This document shows positions 1 through 8,126 of a stretch of DNA of 11,981 nucleotides, in pieces. The DNA comes from Lachnospiraceae bacterium. Lineage in GTDB: Bacteria; Bacillota; Clostridia; Lachnospirales; Lachnospiraceae. Positions within the stretch are counted from its first letter, which is position 1; every line of letters starts with the position of its first letter. Position numbers and translations under genes: made by a program. Location: contig WQST01000054.1 of the NCBI GenBank assembly GCA_009787745.1, positions 1 through 11,981 on the forward strand, in the 5' to 3' direction. Under the pieces are notes generated by a model. It saw only the letters and a list, made by a program, of their open reading frames with translations. It had not been told where the DNA came from and did no database searches.

Positions 1-857
1 ACCCCGGTGTCGGATCGGGCGAATCGGCAACCCGCAATACAGGGGATATGTATTCATGTTTCGGCATTCATTTATCTGATATCAGTAAAGCTAATGATTA
101 TGCGAGAAGTAATGGGATTATTTTCGACCATGTTCATGTACATATCGGTTCAGGGGCTGATTCTTCTGTTTGGAAAAGCAATATTGATTTGGAAATTGCT
201 ATTTTAGAAAATTATTTTCCCGATGCTGAAACGATTAGTTTCGGCGGCGGTCTGAAAGAAGCGCGGATGCCTGATGAATATGCGGCTGATATCGTGAGCC
301 TTGGGACATATATAAAGGAAAAAATCGAGGAATTCTATGGACGGACAACCCGCAAACTAAAAGCGGAAATCGAACCCGGTACTTATGTCATGGCAAATGC
401 GGGGTTTGTTCTGACAAGTGTTATTGATAAAAAGAAAACGGGAGATGAAGGGTTTAACTTTTTGGTTTTAAACGGCGGCATGGAACTTAATGCGCGCCCG
501 CTTTTCTATGCTTCCAGACATCCTTTTTATGTAGTTTCGAAGAAAGGTGATTTGCTTTCTTCTGAGTTCAATGTAATTAATGATGATTATCAAGCTGTTC
601 TTGTGGGCAGATGTTGTGAAAGCGGTGATTCACAATGCCTTGATGCAGAAGGTTTAAGTACTCCGAGAAAAATTGCGGAACCTGAGATCGGTGACTTGAT
701 TGCAATCGGCGGAGCAGGGGCATATTGCTCGTCGATGACACCGTTTAATTATAATTCGCATGTGCAGGCTGCTGAGGTGCTTTATACGGTTAATTCAGAG
801 GTTAAAGCAATACGTTTGCAACAGACGCTGGAACAGGTTGTCGGGAATGAGGTGTAA
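1..857 (+). CDS. lysA: Diaminopimelate decarboxylase, 3' part (N-terminus outside window)
   Basis: PLP-dependent, cytosolic decarboxylation of meso-diaminopimelate to lysine, the last step of lysine biosynthesis. The reading frame is open from the left edge (first full codon at base 3), so the ATG at 48 is internal; 284 residues are visible against roughly 380-420 for the family. Family motifs seen in order: PGVGSGE at the edge, YSCFGIH, HIGSG (141-155), a glycine-rich phosphate-binding FGGG (240-251), EPG (372-380), the active-site loop CESGD (615-629) and near the end GAYCSSM and NYNS. The PLP-lysine region lies in the missing part. The stop at 855-857 is 8 bases from the convergent methyltransferase stop, with no room for a separate terminator. 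Motifs fit LysA better than carboxynorspermidine decarboxylase. Confidence 0.9.
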   Translation, partial: PGVGSGESATRNTGDMYSCFGIHLSDISKANDYARSNGIIFDHVHVHIGSGADSSVWKSNIDLEIAILENYFPDAETISFGGGLKEARMPDEYAADIVSLGTYIKEKIEEFYGRTTRKLKAEIEPGTYVMANAGFVLTSVIDKKKTGDEGFNFLVLNGGMELNARPLFYASRHPFYVVSKKGDLLSSEFNVINDDYQAVLVGRCCESGDSQCLDAEGLSTPRKIAEPEIGDLIAIGGAGAYCSSMTPFNYNSHVQAAEVLYTVNSEVKAIRLQQTLEQVVGNEV

Positions 858-865
858 GGGCTATT

Positions 866-1657
866 CTATTTTATCGGTTCATAAATTTGGAATAAGAATT
901 GGTGAGGGATTTCGAAAGTATCTTCGGCTATTTCACATAAAGCCATGTAGTGTTCTTCATCATACTGTTTAACTAAGTCGGGCGCTAAAGATGCGCCCAC
1001 ACCACGGCAAGCCCTCATCCGCCCGCACCAACTCTCACGAGTAAAGGGTACATTTTCAACATAATCATGCAATGCGATTATGGAAAAGTTATTTTCTAAC
1101 CAGTCAGGCGGTTCAGGTTTTTTTCTGTCAAAATCGCTGCTGTTCCATGAAGGGTTGAATTTCAAAACAAGCTCTTCTGATTTCGCCAGTATTTCACTTT
1201 CCCTTGGCAAACCCATCATGGACAAAATGGCAAATTTACCCTGCGGTTTTAGAACACGCTTGATTTCAGGGATAGTGGTCTTAATCGGAAAGTACCAAAA
1301 GCATTGACAGGCCGTTACAACATCAAAGGTATTATCTTTAGCCGCAATATCATCAGCAGGGCATACTAAATATTCAATATCGAGATTTTTTTCCCGAGTT
1401 AAAGCTTTCGCCATTTCAATTTGGTCAGGCGAAATATCGGCTCCTGTCCATCTCGCACCGTATTTATGCATATAGCGCGGAATAACTCCGCTCCCCGTCC
1501 CCAAATCCAGAACTTCCTGCCCAATCGTACCGATATCGAAGGTAAGCAGGGTCTGAAAAAAGCTTTCGGTATAGATATCTCTATAAAGGGCATAATCCTT
1601 TGCGGCTTTACCGAAGTCGAAGGCTTTGCCGTTGTCTACGTGGGTTAGTTTTAGCAT
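866..1657 (-). CDS. Class I SAM-dependent methyltransferase
   Basis: A 263-residue soluble protein with the UbiE/COQ5-like methyltransferase fold. Visible motifs: the SAM-binding motif I VLDLGTGSG (about residues 49-57), an acidic position in GADIS (72-76), the strand FDVVTACQCFWYF (111-123) and the post-motif segment RVLKPQGKFAI (134-144). It therefore should transfer a methyl group from SAM, but the acceptor cannot be told from sequence. The C-terminal 100 residues carry no motif I recognise. The ATG at 1657 is supported by an AGGAG six bases upstream. The gene is convergent with lysA and has the same orientation as the accessory genes to its right; base composition looks like the flank rather than the accessory block, so I treat it as chromosomal. 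It could be cargo of an older insertion, because sequence resembling an islet end begins about 35 bases upstream of its start. Confidence 0.85.
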   Translation of the reverse strand: MLKLTHVDNGKAFDFGKAAKDYALYRDIYTESFFQTLLTFDIGTIGQEVLDLGTGSGVIPRYMHKYGARWTGADISPDQIEMAKALTREKNLDIEYLVCPADDIAAKDNTFDVVTACQCFWYFPIKTTIPEIKRVLKPQGKFAILSMMGLPRESEILAKSEELVLKFNPSWNSSDFDRKKPEPPDWLENNFSIIALHDYVENVPFTRESWCGRMRACRGVGASLAPDLVKQYDEEHYMALCEIAEDTFEIPHQFLFQIYEPIK

Positions 1658-1788
1658 GGGAGGCTCCTGTGGGTTGTGGGTTGTTTTTGTTTTTGTCTTT
1701 TGGTTTCTTTTGATTCAAATTGATTTATATAATTCTATTACACTGCCCCGGCGCATTTTCTGGTGGAAATTCAGGAAGAATGCGAAGC

Positions 1789-1812
1789 AACAACTTTTTA
1801 CTACTCCCACTC
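1789..1812. repeat. Attachment-like site A: displaced copy of the guaA 3' end
   Basis: These 24 bases are identical to 8798-8821, where the right half encodes the final Glu-Trp-Glu-stop of GuaA; a run common to both copies is TTTTTACTACTCCCACTC. Here no guaA frame continues beyond the repeat, so it is a displaced copy, as expected of the distal att site left when an island inserts in the 3' end of a gene. Orientation is the same as at guaA. Unlike the other two copies, it lacks the TCTGCGC..CACCTTAG tract on its left, which suits a site whose left side is outside the islets. Confidence 0.8.
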
Positions 1813-1930
1813 TCTTCTTGCATATGTGACTTAAGCGGGTTTGTTTGGGTGGTTTGGTTGTGGTGTTTATATTGTTTATATTATCTATAGCGCAGGGGCT
1901 ATCTGAAATTTTTTTGCAAGGGTGTTGCCG

Positions 1931-1966
1931 AAGGTTAATCTATCAAATACTCATCAAATAAAACTC
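1931..1966. repeat. Subterminal paired motif of islet 1, shared with islet 2
   Basis: The core is two spaced copies of ATCAA with A or G following: ATCAAATAC, then ATCAAATAAAA. The same arrangement occurs at 5244-5280 as ATCAAGTAC, then ATCAAGTAAAA, preceded in both by a related AAGGTTAAT/AAAGTTGAT stretch. It lies about 120 bases inside site A. Paired short direct repeats inside an att site resemble arm-type sites of tyrosine recombinases, but that role is inferred from position only. Confidence 0.5.
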
Positions 1967-2016
1967 AATCCATTACGTTTTCAACACCTTCTAATCATGT
2001 AAATTTGCTTGATAAT

Positions 2017-3372
2017 CTATGAATCAATAGATAATTCATTCGATTGATCGCCATAGATTTCTAACTTTAAGGCTAATTCACTTTTTATCATTTCACTTTT
2101 AAATGAACTATAATCATCGGTTTCGTTAGGAATATGAAGACCGCATTTCACAAGAAAAATATCATTATCGGGCTTTACATTATGCTCATATGTTGAACCT
2201 TGATTCAAATATAAAATTTTGATACTGTCTTTTTCGTTTTTCGGATAAAAGTAATAACCTTGTTTTGCTCCAAATCTGAACATGTAGGCAAGCACTTGCA
2301 AATAATCCTTGTTTCTAATATTCGTAATCGGCTTATACTTTGCATCAGCAATTATCCTTGTGCAATTATCAATACTGATAAAGTCAGGGTAGATAAGCCC
2401 CTCTTTATGCCCATTGGCATTTGTAAAGAGTTGTTGAACTCCGGCACCAGCTTTATTCATTGGATGATAAAACTTATCGGCAATGACACTATGCATATAC
2501 TGCTCCCAGAGCCAAGCACCATCAAATAGTATACCCTGAATGTGTTTAAATCCTGATCCAATTCGATGCTTTTCGTATTGTAAAATCATAATGCAAAGAG
2601 TTTGCAATGCCCTGTACTCGTGATAGTAAGCATGTTGAATTGGGTGCTTTTTATTTTCATCAATGACTTTCCTCCTATTATGAATAGCATACTTATTTGT
2701 CGCTTCTATAACTGAATCGACCTCATCTCTAACCTTACTTAGCAATTGATTCCCAAATGGCTTTGTTATTATGAACTCAATTGTATGACGAATTAATTCC
2801 ATCATTGAGTTATCATAAGAAAACTCCCGCTGGTAATATGCGATGTTCCCGAAAAAAGGTGTATTTTTCTTTATATGAGTCGCGATATCAATCACACCTT
2901 TTATATTGCAATCATTGTAATTGTACCTGATGTATGTTTTATATATTCCCTTTCGAAACGCAGTTTTCAAATAATTTGGAAATATAAACATCAGAAGGCT
3001 GTATAACCGATTTACGTGATTTACATCAGTATCAAGTTCTAATACATTAGGAAAATCAAGAACCTTTTCAAGCATATATTGCAAAAAGTAATCTCTTTCT
3101 CCGAAAGAAAATCTTGATTGAATTGTCAATCGTTCATCTCCCATCCCCAAAAATCCCATGATATTACTTGTTAAATAAGATTCATTTAAGCTTTGCAAAA
3201 CCATTTGATCATCAGTGATATCCTCTGAATTTCGGATATGATTAGGGAACACAAACACGCCTTCTCTTTCTAGTTGCATCATAGTCTTATCAGCCACTTT
3301 TTTTGTCAGGTTTGGAATGATGCTAAATTCATTTTTATTTATCTTTTTGTTATCTTTTACTCTCATCGTCAT
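2017..3372 (-). CDS. mcrC: McrC-like subunit: PD-(D/E)XK nuclease of a McrBC-type restriction system
   Basis: Nuclease partner of an McrB-type NTPase; such complexes cut DNA carrying modified cytosine and restrict phage or plasmid DNA in the cytosol. With the start used here it has 451 residues, in the range of longer McrC/LlaJI-type proteins. The active site is visible in the C-terminal half: Glu in LWEQYM (about residues 288-293), Asp in YPDF (328-331) and ADAKYK (342-347), the PD...D-x-K arrangement of this nuclease fold. The N-terminal 250 residues have no recognisable motif. I chose the ATG at 3372 because it lies inside the end of the mcrB-like gene (23-base overlap) and has AGG eight bases upstream; a TTG at 3399 and an ATG at 3366 are alternatives. 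The overlap implies translational coupling. No cognate DNA methyltransferase is adjacent, supporting a methylation-dependent (type IV) role. Confidence 0.82.
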   Translation of the reverse strand: MTMRVKDNKKINKNEFSIIPNLTKKVADKTMMQLEREGVFVFPNHIRNSEDITDDQMVLQSLNESYLTSNIMGFLGMGDERLTIQSRFSFGERDYFLQYMLEKVLDFPNVLELDTDVNHVNRLYSLLMFIFPNYLKTAFRKGIYKTYIRYNYNDCNIKGVIDIATHIKKNTPFFGNIAYYQREFSYDNSMMELIRHTIEFIITKPFGNQLLSKVRDEVDSVIEATNKYAIHNRRKVIDENKKHPIQHAYYHEYRALQTLCIMILQYEKHRIGSGFKHIQGILFDGAWLWEQYMHSVIADKFYHPMNKAGAGVQQLFTNANGHKEGLIYPDFISIDNCTRIIADAKYKPITNIRNKDYLQVLAYMFRFGAKQGYYFYPKNEKDSIKILYLNQGSTYEHNVKPDNDIFLVKCGLHIPNETDDYSSFKSEMIKSELALKLEIYGDQSNELSIDS

Positions 3373-4906
3373 TTGAGATACCTGACTTTTCATAGGCAAC
3401 TTTAAGTTTTTCTAAAATACCTTTTTCATCATACATACCACGAACATACTCGTGTAATAACGGTGCCAAATAATCCGTCCATAGCTCTTCAAATCCAATT
3501 GTCTTGAGCTTCAGGAAATAAGATGCACCTATATGATAATTCTCGTTCAATTCTTCTATATTTGATATTACTTCATTCAAAGAATTCATCCTGTGAATAG
3601 CTTCCTCTTTATTTTCCAGTTCGTTCAGCATTTCAAGCTGTTCGCTTGCTTTAATCTCTATAAATCTAAACCGCCGACGCATTGCAAAGTCAAAGCTATC
3701 AACAGAACGGTCGATATCATTCATTGTCCCAATGATGTAAACATTATCTGATACATAGAACTTTTCATTGGGGTTCTCATGCAAGTTAGCATACTGCGTA
3801 GATACTTCTCCGGCCTTCCCCCGATAGCTAGGGTCAAGCGAAAAAAACAATTCGCCGAAAATCTTCGAAATCTCACCTCGGTTTATTTCGTCTATGATAA
3901 AAATAAAAGGCAATAAAGCCGTACTTTCTGTGCTAATTGGTTCACAATAATCGCGTTCTGAGCCATCGCCTGCGAACGCTGCAAACATCTTAACAACCTT
4001 TGATGCATAACCACTTAGTGATTTAATTCTAAATCGAGGAGGAAGATTGCTATTTTCAGCAATTTCCGATGGTTCTATGCACTTCTCAATATATGCTTGT
4101 TTGATGTCCTTGTAGTAAAATATTCGACCTTTAGGTACTGTTTTTGATTGTGTATATCGAAGATGATCGTCATTTAATGCAATTAATTTTTGTTTTGTGT
4201 TCTCAAGCAGAATCTCTTCTTCGTTTCCAAGTCTTTCTTGCAACTTAACAATAAAATCGTCAAATCTCGCATCAACCCACTGTTCATATGAAAGCGAAGT
4301 AATACTTTTTTGACTTGCAATATAGTTCTTTTTTGCCTTTTCGACAAAACTTTTAAATATACCATCTTGTAGCTCAAATCCAATTCCATTATCATCATTG
4401 ATTTTTGGTCGAAGTCCCTCAACGAAATCGGTATAATCATATGATGGATGAAACTGAACAAACTCAATTTGTTTCTTTTTATCATCACTCAGCATATCGT
4501 ATTGTTGGATTTCTCCACCACTCACAATATCAGCAGCAATTGATTTCGCTAAGAATGATTTGCCGGTACCTGGTGCACCATGAAAAATTACATTCTTTGA
4601 TTCAATTACGGTCGCTGTATATTTATTCTGATATATTCGAACACATTTAGATTCAAGTGAAGTAGTTGATTTCTTACTACTCACTAGATACTCTTCAATC
4701 TTCTTTATTATATCAATAGCAGTAGATGGAGTGATATTATTAAATGTAACCTTGTCGCCAAAACGATTCACTAATTGATGCTGCTTATCTTTTCCATATT
4801 TTCGCAGCAATATTAAACCTCGGTCACCTTTCTGTTGAGTACCTTCAAAAGAAGTGTTTTCAAGCGACGTTTCATAGATATACTTAATCAATTCCTCTGT
4901 CGTCAT
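3350..4906 (-). CDS. mcrB: McrB-like AAA+ NTPase of a McrBC-type restriction system
   Basis: Motor subunit (518 residues), GTP-fuelled in characterised McrB, that recognises modified DNA and drives the McrC nuclease. Seen in order: an N-terminal region of about 105 residues with no motif I know, where family members carry variable DNA-recognition domains; Walker A GAPGTGKS (110-117); the McrB-typical QFHPSYDYTDFVEG (151-164); a long insert of about 170 residues; Walker B with IIDEINRGE (337-345); GTMNDIDRS (393-401); and the arginine cluster RRRF (410-413). The ATG at 4906 has AGGAGG eight bases upstream; the same frame is open to an ATG at 5002, but that extension has no ribosome site and overlaps a likely promoter. 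It is first in a two-gene operon with the mcrC-like gene, inside islet 1. The recognised base modification cannot be predicted. Confidence 0.88.
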   Translation of the reverse strand: MTTEELIKYIYETSLENTSFEGTQQKGDRGLILLRKYGKDKQHQLVNRFGDKVTFNNITPSTAIDIIKKIEEYLVSSKKSTTSLESKCVRIYQNKYTATVIESKNVIFHGAPGTGKSFLAKSIAADIVSGGEIQQYDMLSDDKKKQIEFVQFHPSYDYTDFVEGLRPKINDDNGIGFELQDGIFKSFVEKAKKNYIASQKSITSLSYEQWVDARFDDFIVKLQERLGNEEEILLENTKQKLIALNDDHLRYTQSKTVPKGRIFYYKDIKQAYIEKCIEPSEIAENSNLPPRFRIKSLSGYASKVVKMFAAFAGDGSERDYCEPISTESTALLPFIFIIDEINRGEISKIFGELFFSLDPSYRGKAGEVSTQYANLHENPNEKFYVSDNVYIIGTMNDIDRSVDSFDFAMRRRFRFIEIKASEQLEMLNELENKEEAIHRMNSLNEVISNIEELNENYHIGASYFLKLKTIGFEELWTDYLAPLLHEYVRGMYDEKGILEKLKVAYEKSGISNDDESKR

Positions 4907-4982
4907 TAGTAGTTCCTCCTGTAAAATAAAAGAGTATTTAAAATTTTTTGCTATATAGTTGAACGAAGAAAAAATTACTAAC

Positions 4983-5012
4983 ATTACATCAATTATTAGC
5001 ATTCGTTATCAA
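4983..5012 (-). promoter_or_regulatory. Candidate promoter of the mcrBC-like operon
   Basis: On the minus strand, TTGATA (5007-5012) and TGTAAT (4983-4988) are separated by 18 bases; each differs from the vegetative consensus at one position. Transcription would begin around 4976, giving a leader of about 70 bases before the ATG at 4906. The hit lies in very AT-rich DNA, where chance matches are common. Confidence 0.42.
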
Positions 5013-5064
5013 TTAATAGAATTATTTTTTATTTTCTGCTAACAATGTCTGCGCAGCACCTTAG

Positions 5065-5088
5065 AACAACTCTTTACTACTCCCACTC
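5065..5088. repeat. Attachment-like site B: guaA 3' end copy between the two islets
   Basis: It matches site A and site C at 23 of 24 positions (C at 5072 in place of T). With site C the similarity extends left to 41 bases (5048-5088 against 8781-8821, three differences), including TCTGCGC and CACCTTAG. Its position between two gene cassettes is that expected of the shared inner att site in a tandem array of islands. Confidence 0.8.
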
Positions 5089-5243
5089 GCCAAGCCAAAA
5101 CTAATCTTAAACAGTTTTGTTTTGGTCATTTGGTTTCTTTTGTTCCAATTTGACTTCAACTATCATACCTTACGGGTTTTGCTTGGTTTTTGTTATCAAA
5201 ATGCTATCATGCTAATGTTATCAATGGTTTATTATCTTTATTG

Positions 5244-5280
5244 AAAGTTGATTCCATCAAGTACCTATCAAGTAAAAGTA
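5244..5280. repeat. Subterminal paired motif of islet 2, shared with islet 1
   Basis: ATCAAGTAC followed by ATCAAGTAAAA, preceded by AAAGTTGAT; the counterpart is at 1931-1966. It sits about 155 bases inside site B, against about 120 for the islet 1 copy. The conserved spacing between the two ATCAA words suggests a protein-binding site, possibly for the recombinase that moves both islets; this is an inference. Confidence 0.5.
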
Positions 5281-5287
5281 TAAACTA

Positions 5288-5349
5288 AAAATGTTGAGAA
5301 ATATTTTAAAATTATCTTTCTAGAGGACAAGTGCTAGTTGCAACATTTT
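5288..5349 (-). terminator. Possible weak terminator downstream of the HD-phosphoribosyltransferase gene
   Basis: Just past the stop at 5352 the minus strand holds AAAATGTTG (5341-5349) and its exact inverse CAACATTTT (5288-5296), followed by one more T. The 44-base loop and AT-rich 9-bp stem make it a poor classical terminator; it may be coincidence. Confidence 0.22.
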
Positions 5350-5351
5350 AT

Positions 5352-8090
5352 TCAGTTATCTTTTTGTGTTCTTTTAAATAAAGGCTGCCATGTCCAACCA
5401 TTGACAAGTCCTTTTTCTTGCCAAAATGCAGTTATAGTATATGTTGGGACACTTGATTTTAAGAATACCATTTGTTGCGCGTCATTATATCCTAAAGCTG
5501 CTTCTTTTATTCTTATTTCATTCCAACCATCCTTATATTTATCATCTTCTTTTTTACAGGAATACATGATCTCCAATCCTATATCGTATAAAAAATCCTT
5601 TACGACTTTTCTTTGATCTTCATCCTTAAATATGGAATCTTCTTTCTTTTCCAGACATTTCAAACTCAAATCTTCTACATAAACAAATTGCAAATTGGTT
5701 AAACCAATACTATTCATTTCATCTCTTAAACGTTTTTCATTTGACTTATTAAAAGCCAAAAAGAAAAATATTATCTTTTTCCTTCGCAATTTCTCACGTA
5801 AATTCTCATTCAAAGCTTCGACATGCTTTTCTTGTGTTTTTATATCTTTTCCCACTATACCCATATATTCCTGGATGATGGATATTGATTGTATACCCGA
5901 GAATGAGCCGTCATCAAAAAACATTACATAATCAGTATCATACGATTCCAACATTTTTTCCAAACTGGTTACTGTTTGAATGCTTAATTCATCAAACTTA
6001 ATATCATTCCAAAAATATGATATATGCATCGCACTATCTCTAGGTCCTCCTAATGGCACAACATAAAGCACTTTCTCATTAATATCAAGCTCCGATATTT
6101 TTGCTTTTACCTTTCCGAAGTAACCTCGATCAATAACCAATGATTTTTCAAACAAAACATAAATTCCATCAATAATATTTTTACATTGATTTTTATTTTT
6201 ACATGCACTCATAATTTGTTTATAAAAGAGCTTTATTGATGATTCTGATAATTGATATCCATCAGGACCTTCATATGATTTAAATTTCTTTTCTATTTTA
6301 CTGATTCTATCCTTGGATATGTATTTATTAATCAATTCATCCCTAATTAGCTCTGGAGTATCATTATAATAACCTTGTTCGAATAATGCTTTGCAATTTT
6401 TTGCCATGTCCATTTGCTCAAACTTTGCACATGACATACATTCTACTTTCAGTCGAATATTAAATTTTCTGTATATTACTTTTTCCAAAGCAAAAAATAC
6501 TAATAGTTTCTCATCCTCATCTGTAACGACAAAAGAAGCCGAACTACTGGTTTCTCTACTATCAATAATTTCATAACCTCTAAAGTCTCTTGGTATACCA
6601 TTGTGCATTTTAATTGGTACTTGGATCTTACTATGCCCGTATATATTAACTGGTGCTTGAATAACAAAAATATTTATATCTGTAATATTTAACTTATTTT
6701 TATTAAGTAAAGTCCTTATCTTTATGTAATCTGTTTTCACTTCATATAATAGGGATTCTTCTTCCCGGGAGCCTATTGTTACCAACACACTATCAAACAA
6801 TGCTTCTTTGTTACTTTGATCTCCCTCCAAATAATCAGGCATGAAACAGACAATCCTTTTTGCCAATTCCCTTTCATTTAGCTTAAGTAATTGCTTCCTA
6901 ATCATATCAATACGATTTTTATCCTCATCATCTTTACCCCGCTTTAAAATATTAAAAAAATAAGAATTAAATTCATCGTCTGAAAAACTTAAAATCTCAT
7001 CAAATGTATTAAATATGGGTTTGTTCAAATTGGAAAGTTCATTCAGAATACTTCGAAACTCTGTTTCAGCAGTCAATACTTTATGGTGATAATATACACT
7101 TTCAAATAATATAGTTCTTGCAATGCATAACTGAAACAGTGCCTTTTCCGCTGAATCTTTCATTGCCAATTCATATATTTTTTCTTTTTTATCTGCATCT
7201 TCATTCCATAAATCAGATTTGTTTATGTCATCCTCTGTCGTTTCAATAACACTCAATTTTTGAGTGATTCTCGAGATATCCACTGCTACCGGAACTCGTG
7301 TGACATGGGAGTCTCTTGATAAATAATCACATTTATCAGCATCAATTGAGCCGTTAACAATATTATGATAAGGAAAAATTTCTCCATCAATAGGAACCCC
7401 CACAATAAGACTTGAGATGTATTCAACTAAATCATCTAAATTATAGTCCTTTTTGCTTATAATATCACAATTTAGCTTTGTTGTAACATTTTTCAATAAT
7501 TTACGTACTTCTTTTGTATTAACCATCATACAACTTAAAAGTTCATGAAGTGAAACCGATTTTCGGGCTTTTTTTTCGAACTCACCAAGCATTGATTCAA
7601 TAAGCATATGGCGGCGATATAAAGGGCTTCGCCCAAAATAATGTTCGGAAACATGGCTCAGAAACATATGCCCGACATCATGAAAAATCGAAGCAAGACG
7701 GACTATTACTCTGAAGTATTGCTTTTTTTCTTCATCAATTTCTGATTCATTTCTACTTTTGTTTAGGCTAGTTACCATTCTGTCTGCTAAATAAGTAACT
7801 CCTATGGTATGATAAAACCGTGAATAATCACTGCCACAATAGACGAAATAAGCTAAACCTAATTGCTTGATTTTTCTAAGCCGCTGTAATAATGGCGAAT
7901 CCAGAATATAAATTTCGCCGCCTGAAAATTCCACATTTCCCCAAACCGCATCGAAAATTTCTTTCCCATCTCCAAGTGATTTATGATTGAATTTTGTATT
8001 ATATTTTTTTAGCTTTGTTTCCGTAAAATTCTCTATCTCTTTAAATACTTTTATAAATGGTTCTGAATTATACAATTCAATAAATGTCAT
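5352..8090 (-). CDS. HD phosphohydrolase - phosphoribosyltransferase-like fusion, candidate defence effector
   Basis: A 912-residue soluble protein joining two nucleotide-metabolism folds. N-terminal part (about 60-270) resembles SAMHD1/dGTPase-type dNTP triphosphohydrolases: LLQRLRKIKQLGLAYFVY (67-84), RFYH with His94, the metal pair HD at 137-138, and NGSIDADKCDYLSRD (246-260) with the last metal-binding Asp252, so all four HD metal ligands are present. The middle (270-660) is unrecognised. The C-terminal part (about 670-900) looks like a phosphoribosyltransferase of the PRTase-CE type seen in conflict systems: VLYVVPLGGPRDS (674-686), the PRPP-loop-like FFDDGSFSG (724-732), and the family-like end LGYNDAQQMVF...P...FW (866-890). 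The ATG at 8090 has GGAAG four bases upstream. It follows the 142-residue gene by 36 bases in one operon. Activity on dNTPs or nucleosides, and antiphage function, are inferences. Confidence 0.72.
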   Translation of the reverse strand: MTFIELYNSEPFIKVFKEIENFTETKLKKYNTKFNHKSLGDGKEIFDAVWGNVEFSGGEIYILDSPLLQRLRKIKQLGLAYFVYCGSDYSRFYHTIGVTYLADRMVTSLNKSRNESEIDEEKKQYFRVIVRLASIFHDVGHMFLSHVSEHYFGRSPLYRRHMLIESMLGEFEKKARKSVSLHELLSCMMVNTKEVRKLLKNVTTKLNCDIISKKDYNLDDLVEYISSLIVGVPIDGEIFPYHNIVNGSIDADKCDYLSRDSHVTRVPVAVDISRITQKLSVIETTEDDINKSDLWNEDADKKEKIYELAMKDSAEKALFQLCIARTILFESVYYHHKVLTAETEFRSILNELSNLNKPIFNTFDEILSFSDDEFNSYFFNILKRGKDDEDKNRIDMIRKQLLKLNERELAKRIVCFMPDYLEGDQSNKEALFDSVLVTIGSREEESLLYEVKTDYIKIRTLLNKNKLNITDINIFVIQAPVNIYGHSKIQVPIKMHNGIPRDFRGYEIIDSRETSSSASFVVTDEDEKLLVFFALEKVIYRKFNIRLKVECMSCAKFEQMDMAKNCKALFEQGYYNDTPELIRDELINKYISKDRISKIEKKFKSYEGPDGYQLSESSIKLFYKQIMSACKNKNQCKNIIDGIYVLFEKSLVIDRGYFGKVKAKISELDINEKVLYVVPLGGPRDSAMHISYFWNDIKFDELSIQTVTSLEKMLESYDTDYVMFFDDGSFSGIQSISIIQEYMGIVGKDIKTQEKHVEALNENLREKLRRKKIIFFFLAFNKSNEKRLRDEMNSIGLTNLQFVYVEDLSLKCLEKKEDSIFKDEDQRKVVKDFLYDIGLEIMYSCKKEDDKYKDGWNEIRIKEAALGYNDAQQMVFLKSSVPTYTITAFWQEKGLVNGWTWQPLFKRTQKDN

Positions 8091-8126
8091 TTATCTTCCG
8101 CCTTTTATATTATCTCATAAGAATAT

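Larger units (their letters stand above)
1658..2016. other. Non-coding junction: left boundary of the accessory block
   Basis: No credible gene in these 359 bases. From left to right: a G/T-rich tract with a GTGGGTT duplication (about 1670-1681); a T-rich segment (1691-1726) that matches 5121-5156 at 30 of 36 positions without gaps; an imperfect inverted repeat (CGCATT at 1752-1757, AATGCG at 1779-1784); the guaA-tail repeat at 1789-1812; another T/G-rich stretch with GTTTATATT twice in tandem (about 1865-1882); and the paired ATCAA motif at 1931-1966. No clear terminator for the mcrC-like gene ending at 2017 was seen. Confidence 0.6.
1789..5088. mobile_element. Islet 1: putative non-autonomous cassette carrying an McrBC-like system
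   Basis: The segment is bounded by guaA-tail repeats A and B (23 of 24 bases identical) and holds only two genes, a McrB-like ATPase and a McrC-like nuclease. It is visibly richer in A/T than the flanking housekeeping genes. Its left interior shares the paired ATCAA motif with islet 2, and its right edge shares a 17-bp tract (5048-5064) with the right edge of islet 2. No integrase, transposase or excisionase is present, so movement would need a recombinase supplied from elsewhere. That it is or was mobile is an inference from boundaries and content. Confidence 0.6.
5089..5351. other. Non-coding left end of islet 2
   Basis: No credible gene. The segment holds a T-rich stretch (5121-5156) matching 1691-1726, a CTTACGGGTTTTGCTTGG stretch (5170-5187) resembling 1830-1848, several scattered TATCA words (5195-5223), the paired ATCAA motif (5244-5280) and a long-looped inverted repeat (5288-5349). 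These shared blocks indicate a common type of element end rather than random spacer. Confidence 0.55.

Noticed and set aside
3373..3399. TTG start at 3399 for the McrC-like gene
   Set aside because: It would need a rare start codon, a longer overlap and has no convincing ribosome site; the ATG at 3372 fits the usual short overlap.
3350..5002. Longer McrB-like protein starting at the ATG at 5002
   Set aside because: The extra 32 residues look unlike the family, have no ribosome binding site, and overlap the candidate promoter; the ATG at 4906 has an ideal AGGAGG.
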